From: Polyangiaceae bacterium
GTDB taxonomy: Bacteria > Myxococcota_A > Polyangia > Polyangiales > Polyangiaceae
Reading direction: 5' to 3'
DNA length: 15,977 nt
Assembly: GCA_022447485.1 (NCBI GenBank)
Contig: JAKVCH010000023.1
Coordinates: 1-15,977, forward strand
Shown here one piece after another: positions 5,957-13,244 of this stretch. The notes below the pieces were generated by a model. It made no database searches. It was not told where the DNA came from and saw nothing but the letters and a program-made list of their open reading frames with translations. Positions within the stretch are counted from its first letter, which is position 1, and each line of letters opens with the position of its first letter. The translations under genes were made by a program, and so were the position numbers.

Positions 5957-6571
5957 TTATTTCCGTACAAAGTTCAGGGGCATGCTCAGGGAAATACAGC
6001 CCCCAGTTGGACGGGGATATTTACCCGTCTTAAATTTTTGCAGGATACAGGAAGTGACGCCTGCATCATTCAGAGAATTATTTGAGGCTGCGGCGGTACA
6101 AACGGAGCCATTATCATCAACCTTGATGGTCACCGTCATTTTTCCCCTAAGTTCGGGGTTCAGCCGAAGAGCATTGTTGTAGCAGCTGCGCGCCTGACCA
6201 GCACGACCGCTGACCGCACTCTTCAGAGCCGGAGTTGCATTTCCTTTACATTCTTTGGAACAGCTCGAGGTCCGTTGACGCGACTGTGGCCGCTGACCAA
6301 CTGCAGGCGCGCTTTTTGACGAGTCGGCCGCGGAAGGGGCGGGTGCTTCTTCGGGTGGTGGCGGAGGTGGTGCAAAGGCCAGAGCTGGTTTTTCTTTCGG
6401 AGCAGGAGCCGCTACCGAGGGCTTTTGCTGAGTATCCTTAGCCGGGGTGGCAGGGGGACCGGAATTCAACTTCCAGGCGACGGCAGCTCCGCCGCCAAGG
6501 ACCATCAGCAAGAGTAGAGCGATCAGTCCACCATTGCCCTTTGTTGGAATTCCAGGAGTTTCTTCTTGCAT
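5957..6571 (-). CDS. Membrane-anchored Pro-rich protein with AgmX/PglI-type (TonB-like) C-terminal domain
   Basis: The 204-residue product has a short N-terminal cytoplasmic stretch and one membrane helix (about 15-33). A long Pro/Ala/Lys linker (38-82) includes a run of seven prolines. The C-terminal domain spans about 113-202. Its pattern is 'ARSCYNNALRLNPELRGKMT', then VDDNGSV and a closing CISLSMPLNF. It matches the AgmX/PglI C-terminal domain common in myxobacteria, a relative of the TonB C-terminal domain in which a helix is followed by a small sheet. This architecture suggests a periplasm-spanning protein linked to motility, adhesion or envelope energy coupling. Six cysteines (104, 108, 130, 158, 175, 192) suggest periplasmic disulfides. 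No ExbB/ExbD-type partner is present in the window, so its role is not defined. Confidence 0.75.
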   Translation of the reverse strand: MQEETPGIPTKGNGGLIALLLLMVLGGGAAVAWKLNSGPPATPAKDTQQKPSVAAPAPKEKPALAFAPPPPPPEEAPAPSAADSSKSAPAVGQRPQSRQRTSSCSKECKGNATPALKSAVSGRAGQARSCYNNALRLNPELRGKMTVTIKVDDNGSVCTAAASNNSLNDAGVTSCILQKFKTGKYPRPTGGCISLSMPLNFVRK

Positions 6572-6678
6572 GGTCGGAGTATAGCTTCTGGTCTCGATTT
6601 CCGAAAATCAGCTTGGGGGTAGGTTGGCCTTTTGCTTGTTCTTTCTGAGCAAAGCCTTCATGACGAGAACCGAGGTGC

Positions 6679-7296
6679 TCAGAGGTGTTCGTGCTCGTCG
6701 GCTTCAAAAGCATCGAGATTGACGTCTTCGGGTTCTTTGCTTTCTTGATCTTCCAAGACGTAGAAGGAAGCGGCTGCGCGCCCCCAAGAACGAGACTTTC
6801 GCTCTTTCAGACCGCTGGTGACTCCGCAAGAAATCGCTTTGCCCTTTGGATACCCTAAGACGAGCTGGCCCTGGGCGAGCAGTAGTTCCGGGCGAATCAG
6901 TCGCTTGAGGCTCAGGCCACATTCTTCGATGCTGGTCCACGGCGGATCGGTCACGATGAGTTGAAAGGGCCCTTGGCCCTGCACTTGGGTGCGACAGCCT
7001 TCCACCGTAGTCGCCAAAATGGTGATCCGTTCCTCAACGTCCAACTTTTTTGCGTTTCTTTTAATCGCCTCGATAGCTTGGCGGTCTTTCTCGACGAATA
7101 CGGCGCGAGTGGCACCCCGAGAGAGCGCTTCGAATCCGAGGGCCCCTGTGCCGGCGTAGAGGTCGAGGACAGGTCCGTCGATCGGACCAATCATATTGAA
7201 CCATGCCTCACGGACCCGGTCGGTAGTCGGGCGGGTGGTGATACCTTCGGGAGCGAAGAGCTGTCTCCCGCGAAAAATTCCTGCAATAATCCTCAT
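6679..7296 (-). CDS. rsmD: 16S rRNA (guanine(966)-N2)-methyltransferase RsmD
   Basis: RsmD methylates N2 of G966 in the small-subunit rRNA during ribosome assembly. The 205-residue protein begins MRIIAGIFRGRQL, the family's diagnostic N-terminus, with TRPTTDRVREAWFNM following. The SAM-binding motif is DLYAGTGALGFEALSRGA (45-62), with the acidic ribose ligand in VFVEKD (67-71). The catalytic motif is DPPW (117-120), where DPPY or DPPF is usual. The last 25 or so residues form an acidic tail that E. coli RsmD lacks. The ATG at 7294-7296 lies 3 bp after the stop of the FAD oxidoreductase gene, so the two are surely cotranscribed. The assignment is firm; the tail and the Trp substitution are the oddities. 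Confidence 0.93.
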   Translation of the reverse strand: MRIIAGIFRGRQLFAPEGITTRPTTDRVREAWFNMIGPIDGPVLDLYAGTGALGFEALSRGATRAVFVEKDRQAIEAIKRNAKKLDVEERITILATTVEGCRTQVQGQGPFQLIVTDPPWTSIEECGLSLKRLIRPELLLAQGQLVLGYPKGKAISCGVTSGLKERKSRSWGRAAASFYVLEDQESKEPEDVNLDAFEADEHEHL

Positions 7297-7299
7297 GAG

Positions 7300-8886
7300 C
7301 TATGTCTCGATTCGTCGCCAGAGCTGACGTCTTAGTTTTTGTCGTGATCCGTCCTTTTGGGTCAAGATGCGCGCTACCCCCCAAGCCGCTAGTGCGAGGC
7401 CTTCTTGGCCAAGGGCCGGTAGGACTGACGGACCAACCAAGTAGGTGCCTTGTATTGGCCCTCGTAAGGGTTCGCCTGCCAAGCCTTGGTAGGAGAGAGG
7501 CTCGACTTGGAGCAGAGGCTCCATCTCCTCAATATTTCCACCCCAATTGCCGACGTGGATTCTTTCGAGCTCAATCTTTTGCCGACGGCCGGCTGTATTC
7601 TCTCTCCACAGCCAGGCGGGCCGTCCGTCGTAGGGACTATCAAGGGCCAGGAGGTGTTCTTGAAGAAAAGGCAGATAATAGGTCAAGGTCTCGAGCAGTG
7701 CTTCCCGAGCATTCTCAAGTTGGAAGGGGCTCTCGTCCTGAAGGATGACTTCAGCGACGAGGGTGGTGCGATCATTTTGCTCCGTTTCCAGTTCGCCCTC
7801 CGGTGAGCCACTACTGCGGATTTTACCGTCGAATCTTTGTAGGTGCACAGAGGGTAGGGAGGGCTCTGGCGAGGTAAGAAAAGACTCTCGGGGAAGAGGT
7901 GTTGGTAGGCCATGCCGATTGACAACGACTGTCATCACATAGCGGCGCCCGGCGCTGCTGAGGTGCGGCCACTCTTCTCTCGCTTTGCGAGAGATTCCTG
8001 CCCCGCCGGAAAGTGCGGCAAGAGATTCACCTGTGGAATCCGTGACGATCGAGCTAGCGCCGGTAAGCGTGTCTTCACCATCTAATTGAATGCCGACTAA
8101 ACGACCACGGTTGAGGTGTAGGGCCGTCGCGCTACTGTCTAACTCACAAATACCGCCATTGGCTCGAATCTTCTCCAAGAGGAACTCATCGATATCCAGG
8201 AGACCTCGATGAAGATGAAGGGGGCCTCTTTCCCACAAGCCCAAAAGCCGAGCGATGCTAAGCTCGGACATATCGTCGACAGAGCCGAGGTAGCTACTGA
8301 ACGAAGTGAGCAGCTCGACTAAGCTAGCGAGGCTGGAGTCATCAGGAAAATTACGAAAAAGGGAAACATGATTCTCGACGAGAGGATTGAAAGGAAACTT
8401 TTTCTCGAGGGGAGTGGTTTCGAGGCGCTCCCAAAGGGTTCCTGGAGGCCAAACCGCCGTTTTGTCGAAGATTTCATCGATTGTCTGGTTCGCCTCGGAA
8501 ATCGTGCGAAGAAAGTCTTCAATGGCCGCGCGACTCTCAGGAGCTTCTCTCTCTAATTCGGCCCGATACTCCTCCGCTTTTGCCGCCCGATGTAAGCGGC
8601 GCTCTGGGTCGAGGTAGGCATAATGGATTGAGGGCTGCTTCGCCATCTGCTGGAAGCGTTGGGATTGGGCGAGCTCTTGTAGAATCCTCCGGAAGGCGGG
8701 GGTATTTCCTGCAGTAAAGCTCAGAGACTTTCTCGCCATGACGTGGTCTTCGACCTGGTAGACGAGAGGCCGCTGTTTTTGGCCGACCAAGAGAACTCGG
8801 ACCTGACGTCGAGCAAGTAAGGCAGCGACAAGTAAAGAGCCTAGGCTTCGTCCCAAGACGACGACGTCGTAATGCCTCGTATTCAT
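7300..8886 (-). CDS. FAD/NAD(P)-binding oxidoreductase, phytoene-desaturase (Crt)-like
   Basis: From the ATG at 8884-8886 the product has 528 residues. It opens with a dinucleotide-binding strand, YDVVVLGRSLGSLLVAALLARR (split here: YDVVVLGRSLGS at 6-17, then an Ala/Leu helix). The glycine motif is degenerate: GRSLGS instead of GxGxxG. The C-terminal block (about 480-509) reads GTYLVGPSVLPALGQEGLAL. It resembles the second FAD-binding segment of phytoene desaturases and related amine-oxidase-like flavoproteins. The middle is not recognisable to me. A hydride-transfer flavoenzyme acting on a lipid or isoprenoid is plausible, but the substrate is unknown. It sits 2 bp after purN and 3 bp before rsmD, in the same transcript, so its position gives no metabolic clue. 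Upstream in-frame codons (to 8961) would overlap purN and are rejected. Confidence 0.7.
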   Translation of the reverse strand: MNTRHYDVVVLGRSLGSLLVAALLARRQVRVLLVGQKQRPLVYQVEDHVMARKSLSFTAGNTPAFRRILQELAQSQRFQQMAKQPSIHYAYLDPERRLHRAAKAEEYRAELEREAPESRAAIEDFLRTISEANQTIDEIFDKTAVWPPGTLWERLETTPLEKKFPFNPLVENHVSLFRNFPDDSSLASLVELLTSFSSYLGSVDDMSELSIARLLGLWERGPLHLHRGLLDIDEFLLEKIRANGGICELDSSATALHLNRGRLVGIQLDGEDTLTGASSIVTDSTGESLAALSGGAGISRKAREEWPHLSSAGRRYVMTVVVNRHGLPTPLPRESFLTSPEPSLPSVHLQRFDGKIRSSGSPEGELETEQNDRTTLVAEVILQDESPFQLENAREALLETLTYYLPFLQEHLLALDSPYDGRPAWLWRENTAGRRQKIELERIHVGNWGGNIEEMEPLLQVEPLSYQGLAGEPLRGPIQGTYLVGPSVLPALGQEGLALAAWGVARILTQKDGSRQKLRRQLWRRIET

Positions 8887-8888
8887 CG

Positions 8889-9506
8889 TTAGGGAATTGC
8901 GAGCCGCACAATCGGTCGCGTTCCTTTTTGATCGATGGTGACGAAACCTTGGTCGATCCAATGGATGACGGCAGGAAATATTTCATGCTCTTGGGCTAAA
9001 ATCTTCTGACGAAGAGTCTCGACCGTATCCTCTTCTACTACTTCGACGGCCCTTTGAGCGATGATCGGACCTGTGTCTACGCCGTTATCTACAAAGTGAA
9101 CAGTGCAACCGGCTACCTTGACCCCAGACTCGAAAGCCTGCTCTTGGGCTCGAATGCCTGGAAAAGATGGTAAAAGTGAGGGGTGGATATTGACGATCTT
9201 GCCGGCAAAAGCATTGAGGAAGATCGGTGTCAAAACACGCATAAAGCCCGCCAGGGCGATCCATTCAATCTGATGACTCTTGAGGGTATCGACTAATTTC
9301 TTATCAAACTCTTCTCGGCTGGCGAAGTCTTTATGTTCGATAACGGCTGTCGGGATTCCTGCTGCGGCAGCTCGCGCGAGGCCTCCCGCATCGGCGCGGT
9401 TGGAGACAACGAGGCCTAATTCAGCGCTGAGGCGTCCGGCCGCAACTGCGTCGATGAGTGCTTGAAGGTTCGTTCCGCCGCCCGAGATAAGAACCGCCCA
9501 CTTCAC
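8889..9506 (-). CDS. purN: Phosphoribosylglycinamide formyltransferase PurN
   Basis: PurN transfers a formyl group from 10-formyltetrahydrofolate to GAR, the third step of purine synthesis. The 205-residue protein has the substrate-phosphate loop SGGGTNLQ (8-15). The catalytic trio is complete: N106 and H108 in NIHPSLLPSFPG, and D144 in HFVDNGVDTGPII. Length matches E. coli PurN (212 aa). The GTG start at 9504-9506 overlaps the purM stop (GTGA), giving the purM-purN coupling seen in many bacteria. A purine-rich GAAGAGAG stretch upstream may serve as the ribosome site. No purine riboswitch or other regulatory element is visible in the short region before purM. Confidence 0.95.
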   Translation of the reverse strand: MKWAVLISGGGTNLQALIDAVAAGRLSAELGLVVSNRADAGGLARAAAAGIPTAVIEHKDFASREEFDKKLVDTLKSHQIEWIALAGFMRVLTPIFLNAFAGKIVNIHPSLLPSFPGIRAQEQAFESGVKVAGCTVHFVDNGVDTGPIIAQRAVEVVEEDTVETLRQKILAQEHEIFPAVIHWIDQGFVTIDQKGTRPIVRLAIP

Positions 9507-10567
9507 GAGGGGCTCTCTTCGGGATCATTATGGTAAGCGATCGCTGCTGGTTCACCCTCATTGCCCTCGACAATCGAACCGAGGCGCCAGGCTTTTTCGC
9601 CGGCAGCTGAAAGAGCTTTGATCGCCTCGTCTGCCTCTTCCGCACCGACAAGTGCTACCATACCGACCCCCAGGTTGAAGGTACGGCGCATTTCGTCCAG
9701 TTCCACAGGTCCACCCCGGCGAATCACTCGAAAAATTTCCGGCCAGGGCTGCAAGCCGTCGAGAAGAGCGTCCACGCCCTCAGGAAGGACTCGAGGTAGA
9801 TTCTCGACCAAGCCTCCGCCTGTGTTGTGACAGAGAGCATGAAGAGAGTCGCCGAGAGCAGCCTGTAGCTTCTTGACTGCCTTGACGTAAATACGCGTTG
9901 GCGTCAGCAGAACGTCTCCGAGAGTCCCTTCTAGACCATCGAGCTGAGCATCCATTTCTAGCTTCATCTCACCCTCGAGAACGCGCCGAGCCAAGCTGTA
10001 GCCGTTGGAGTGGATACCGGTGGAGCCAATACCAATCAATACATCACCGACTTGAACTCGATCTGCCCCCAGAATTTTCGCCTTATCAACAACTCCTACG
10101 GCAAAACCAGCTAGGTCGTATTCACCGTCAGCATACATGCCTGGCAGCTCAGCTGTCTCTCCGCCAAGCAGCGCGCATTCTGAGAGCTGGCAGCCGTCGG
10201 CAATGCCCTTGACGACAGCTGCGCCAACGTCCGCAGAAAGGTGGCCCGTACCAAAGTAGTCCAAGAAGAAAAGGGGTGTGGCACCGGTGGTGATGATGTC
10301 GTTAATGCACATGGCGACCAGATCTTGCCCAATCGTATCGTGACGTCCGGTCGCAAAAGCGACCTTGAGCTTCGTTCCTACACCGTCCGTGCCGCTGACT
10401 AATGTCGGCTCGGCCATACCGCCGGGAAGGGAGCAAAGACCAGCAAACCCGCCAATCCCCTCAAGGACGTGCTGGGTCTTGGTGGCCATGGCCAGGGGTT
10501 TGATTCGGTCGATCAGCGTATTGGCTTCTTCGATATCTACGCCTGCTTGTCGGTAGGTGATTGCCAT
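9503..10567 (-). CDS. purM: Phosphoribosylformylglycinamidine cyclo-ligase (AIR synthetase) PurM
   Basis: PurM closes the imidazole ring of FGAM with ATP to give AIR, the fifth step of purine synthesis. The 354-residue protein shows the family's signature blocks: TYRQAGVDIEEAN at the N-terminus, GTDGVGTK (59-66), MCINDI (86-91), FFLDYFGTG, and GGETAELPGMY for ATP and metal binding. Further downstream are STGIHSNGYSLAR and HNTGGGLVENLPR. Length is normal (E. coli 345). The ATG at 10565-10567 is the only sensible start. It is the first gene of a tight run purM-purN-FAD oxidoreductase-rsmD. The 91-bp gap before it holds two direct copies of CAGTGCT (10601-10607 and 10619-10625), but no clear promoter or terminator. 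Confidence 0.96.
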   Translation of the reverse strand: MAITYRQAGVDIEEANTLIDRIKPLAMATKTQHVLEGIGGFAGLCSLPGGMAEPTLVSGTDGVGTKLKVAFATGRHDTIGQDLVAMCINDIITTGATPLFFLDYFGTGHLSADVGAAVVKGIADGCQLSECALLGGETAELPGMYADGEYDLAGFAVGVVDKAKILGADRVQVGDVLIGIGSTGIHSNGYSLARRVLEGEMKLEMDAQLDGLEGTLGDVLLTPTRIYVKAVKKLQAALGDSLHALCHNTGGGLVENLPRVLPEGVDALLDGLQPWPEIFRVIRRGGPVELDEMRRTFNLGVGMVALVGAEEADEAIKALSAAGEKAWRLGSIVEGNEGEPAAIAYHNDPEESPS

Positions 10568-10658
10568 GAGCGCCTGTTAGCATTCCAGCCGCCGGGGACC
10601 CAGTGCTGGCAGTGAAATCAGTGCTTCCGATTGAAATTAGACAGCTGAGGGCGGAGTT

Positions 10659-11834
10659 TTAAGCAGATTTTTGGCTTTTCGCCCCAAGCTCGCGGTTTCG
10701 TGTCGGCAGAAAGGGAGTCAGGTCAAATCCAAGTCGCTGACCCAGCACAAGCTTTCGCACGGTCTCGGCGGTAATTGGCGCTAGAAGAATGCCATTGCGA
10801 TAGTGGCCACTGGCCAGAATGAGGCCGTCGATATCTGTGCGGCCCAAAAGTGGCAGGTGGTCTTTTGTCCAGGGTCGAAAATTTGACCAGGCCCCATCGA
10901 GCTCTGCTTGAGCAAGGGCTGGGACGGCGCGAATCGCTACCTCCAGCAGGTGCTGAATACTTTCTGCGGTGACGCCTTTCTTGTAGCCGACAAATTCAAG
11001 CGTGGATCCAATCAGTAAACGTCCGTCATCCCGCGGGATTAAGTAGCAGTCGAGGGCAAAGAGGACTCTTTGAATGCATGGGCTAGGAGTTCGTAGAGCG
11101 ACGAGCTGTCCCCGAGCAGGAACGACGGCGCTTTTGGCCAAGGGCAGGCCTTCGATCAAAGGCGTCCAACTACCGGCAGCGACAATCACATGGTCAGCTT
11201 TGAGCTGACTACCGTCATCGAGCACCACTGCCTCTGCCTTACGTTGGTCGCCGTCTTGAGAGACTTGAATTCTTTTCACGTAAGCGCCGCTCTTGAACGC
11301 CACGCCCGCCCGCTCTGCCGCAATATGAGTCGCACGAAAGAGCAAGTCAGGAGTGATATGCGCTCCTTGAGGAAAGTAGACTCCGCCGGGAAGGCTCTTT
11401 GACAGTCCAGGTTCCAGTTCAACTAAGCCCTTCTTGGTCAGTCTTTCGGCACGACCTTGAGCGAGTTGGAACTTTCGCCTTTTGAGCAGAGCTCGGTGTG
11501 TATTGGCGTCGTTTTCTACCTGAAGTACGCCACGCGTACGGAAGCCAACATCGATACTGGTTTCCTTGTAGAGCGACTTTGCCCAGGAGGGGTAGAGCTG
11601 ACGGCTACGGCGGCAGAGGTCGACAAAAGGGCCTTCTGTTTCGGCCTCAACTTCAGGACCTAAAATACCCGCTGCGGCGCTCGACGCTTCGGCTCCTGGC
11701 ACTGACTTTTCAAGCACTGTGACGGCGAGACCATGACGAGCTAACTCCAGTGCAATCGAAGTGCCCATGATTCCGCCGCCGATGATCAGAACTTCTTTGC
11801 GCTTTTTTTGCGCCGGTTTCTTTCTGCCTGACAT
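10659..11834 (-). CDS. thiO: Glycine oxidase ThiO (FAD-dependent)
   Basis: ThiO oxidises glycine to dehydroglycine (iminoacetate), the precursor of the thiazole ring of thiamine. The 391-residue protein has a Lys/Arg-rich N-terminus, then the FAD motif IIGGGIMG (17-24), the acidic ribose ligand in TVLEKS, and the ASSAAAGILGP flavin-contact segment (50-60). Family blocks PARGQ (239-243), YLIPRDDGRLLIGST (264-278), VGYKKGVT, WSNFRPWTKDHLPLLG (316-331) and GHYRNGILLAP (343-353) follow. The last two contain the Arg residues that bind the substrate carboxylate and mark the ThiO branch of the D-amino-acid-oxidase family. No other thi gene is nearby, and I see no TPP riboswitch. A related deaminating oxidase such as a D-amino-acid dehydrogenase is less likely. 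The ATG at 11832-11834 is preceded by AAGG. Confidence 0.85.
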   Translation of the reverse strand: MSGRKKPAQKKRKEVLIIGGGIMGTSIALELARHGLAVTVLEKSVPGAEASSAAAGILGPEVEAETEGPFVDLCRRSRQLYPSWAKSLYKETSIDVGFRTRGVLQVENDANTHRALLKRRKFQLAQGRAERLTKKGLVELEPGLSKSLPGGVYFPQGAHITPDLLFRATHIAAERAGVAFKSGAYVKRIQVSQDGDQRKAEAVVLDDGSQLKADHVIVAAGSWTPLIEGLPLAKSAVVPARGQLVALRTPSPCIQRVLFALDCYLIPRDDGRLLIGSTLEFVGYKKGVTAESIQHLLEVAIRAVPALAQAELDGAWSNFRPWTKDHLPLLGRTDIDGLILASGHYRNGILLAPITAETVRKLVLGQRLGFDLTPFLPTRNRELGAKSQKSA

Positions 11835-11888
11835 GCCTTTTTGCCATAGCGAGAAAGATTGCGCTCGGGAATATCTGAGGCGCCGCGC

Positions 11889-12530
11889 TTAAGTCTTTTC
11901 CGGCTCTGGAGCGTTTGCCCCAGCCAGTGAATCGTCGGGACGGAAAACAAAAAGACGCAGCAGCGTGAGGAGCGAGGCCAGGAAAATTCCTCCGAGGAGT
12001 AGGCTGAGATAGAAACTCCAGGCGAGAGATGTGGGGCTTTGCTGTTCGATAATCAGTCGCGCTTCAGAGCTACTGGCGGACGGGGAATTTTTATCCCAGA
12101 GCTGCATCAAGGCGCGGTCGGTGAGGAGAGGCTGGCTCAGGGAGACGCTGCGTCCGACCACTCGCCGCGGTGGAAAATATGGATGCACATGAGGGGGAAT
12201 GAAAAGCAGGGCCCAGAGCGCTTCGTCGTCGGTGGATTGGACGAGTCGATAACGTCCTGGGGCGCCGAGACGGGAAAATTCGACTCCTTCGGTTGTCCAA
12301 TCCGATTCGACGGCCACATAGCGATGAATCGGGGCCGGTCGGTTTAGTTCGACGTCTTGGGGCTTATCTGGCCCCAGGGAATAGCTCGCCAATGGCAGAA
12401 GAGTGAGCAGCAGTAGACCTGAGCCCAGAAAGAGAGCGAGTAAGAGCAGGAGACTCCACAAGCGGGGGCGATTTGCCGGAAAGGCATTGGTCGCGGCTCG
12501 TGGGGGTTCAGAAGCGGAGCTAGAAGACAT
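11889..12530 (-). CDS. Hypothetical two-helix membrane protein
   Basis: From the ATG at 12528-12530 the product has 213 residues. A Ser/Ala/Pro-rich N-terminus is followed by a Leu-rich membrane helix (about 25-48). A loop of about 120 residues follows, then a second helix (about 170-195) and a Pro/Glu tail. The loop, presumably periplasmic, contains an HRYVAVESDWTTEGVEF block and a Pro/His-rich stretch with VHPYFPPRR. I do not recognise a family. The layout, with both ends in the cytoplasm and a folded loop outside, resembles membrane proteins described only as hypothetical. A start further upstream (12611) would run into the divergent promoter region and is less likely. It is 54 bp upstream of thiO and may be cotranscribed with it. 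It is divergent from the zinc-ribbon membrane gene, 89 bp away, so promoters for both must lie in that gap. Confidence 0.65.
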   Translation of the reverse strand: MSSSSASEPPRAATNAFPANRPRLWSLLLLLALFLGSGLLLLTLLPLASYSLGPDKPQDVELNRPAPIHRYVAVESDWTTEGVEFSRLGAPGRYRLVQSTDDEALWALLFIPPHVHPYFPPRRVVGRSVSLSQPLLTDRALMQLWDKNSPSASSSEARLIIEQQSPTSLAWSFYLSLLLGGIFLASLLTLLRLFVFRPDDSLAGANAPEPEKT

Positions 12531-12619
12531 GGAATTATTCTCTCGGCAGAAACGAAGGGTGGGCGAGAGGCCTCGGCTGCGATAGGCTACGCTATGGCGG
12601 TCATTCGCCAAGAGGGAAG

Positions 12620-13159
12620 ATGGCTAAATCGAGCGGTAAAACAATTATTTGTGCAAGCTGTGGTTTCAAGAACACAGCCCCCCTGGCGAATCATCGTTGT
12701 GTCTCCTGTGGGGCGCCAGTCGATGATGTGGGGGGAGAAGTTGCCCTGGCTGAGGAAGATCGCCGTTCTCAGCAACAGACTTTCAATCCTAAGTGGTTTT
12801 TGATTGCCATCGTGGTCATGGCCCTATTGACCACGGTGATTGTGTTTTTACTTCCTCGGGTGGCGCCTCTATTCGACTTCGAAGGCTCTGCCGGGATGAT
12901 GGTGGCGATTCCAGTTTGGTTCGTTGGTGGCGCTTTGGTTGGTCTGATGTCCCCGGGCAGAACATTTCTCGAGCCCGTAGCCGCCGTATTCTTAGTTGCT
13001 CTACCGACAGCATTCGTGCTCTTCACGGGGCAAGTCGTCAAGACAATGCCCGCGTTTCTCTACGTCCTTTTTTGCGCCTTGGGCATTCTTTTCACTCTCG
13101 TTGGTTCTTATGCTGGAGAGAGAATTCAGATGGGTCCTCCTCCGCAGCCGAGAGAATAA
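12620..13159 (+). CDS. Zinc-ribbon protein with four membrane helices, hypothetical
   Basis: The 179-residue product starts at the ATG at 12620-12622, just after a GAGGG ribosome-binding core (12612-12616). The N-terminal 35 residues hold C11-x2-C14 and C27-x2-C30 (CASCG and CVSCG), a compact zinc ribbon. A short hydrophilic linker leads to four hydrophobic helices (about 58-79, 91-112, 117-136 and 143-165) and a Pro-rich tail. The ribbon should face the cytoplasm. Proteins with a ribbon joined to membrane helices are common but mostly uncharacterised, and I cannot name a function. It is the only complete + strand gene in the right two thirds of the window and is monocistronic, ending at the shared terminator before ffh. 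The TAA stop is followed by that hairpin. Confidence 0.8.
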   Translation: MAKSSGKTIICASCGFKNTAPLANHRCVSCGAPVDDVGGEVALAEEDRRSQQQTFNPKWFLIAIVVMALLTTVIVFLLPRVAPLFDFEGSAGMMVAIPVWFVGGALVGLMSPGRTFLEPVAAVFLVALPTAFVLFTGQVVKTMPAFLYVLFCALGILFTLVGSYAGERIQMGPPPQPRE

Positions 13160-13194
13160 CTTGCTGGCTGAATGCCGAGAGCGGTGAAAAAAAG

Positions 13195-13230
13195 AAAAGC
13201 CGACTGCTTCAGGCAGACGGCTTTTCTTTT
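13195..13230. terminator. Bidirectional intrinsic terminator
   Basis: Arms 13195-13207 (AAAAGCCGACTGC) and 13213-13225 (GCAGACGGCTTTT) form a 13-bp stem with one internal mismatch around a 5-base loop. On the + strand it is followed by CTTTT (to 13230). On the - strand it is followed by a T-rich stretch, TTTTCTTTTTTTC. It lies between the converging zinc-ribbon membrane gene (stop 13159) and ffh (stop 13245), so it can end both transcripts. Confidence 0.9.
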
Positions 13231-13244
13231 GATCGGGAGACGCA

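Noticed and set aside
8887..8961. Upstream start of the FAD oxidoreductase inside purN
   Set aside because: It would overlap the purN C-terminus by 73 bases; the ATG at 8886 precedes the nucleotide-binding strand directly.
10601..10625. Two direct CAGTGCT copies upstream of purM
   Set aside because: Short and unsupported by a promoter; it could be chance.
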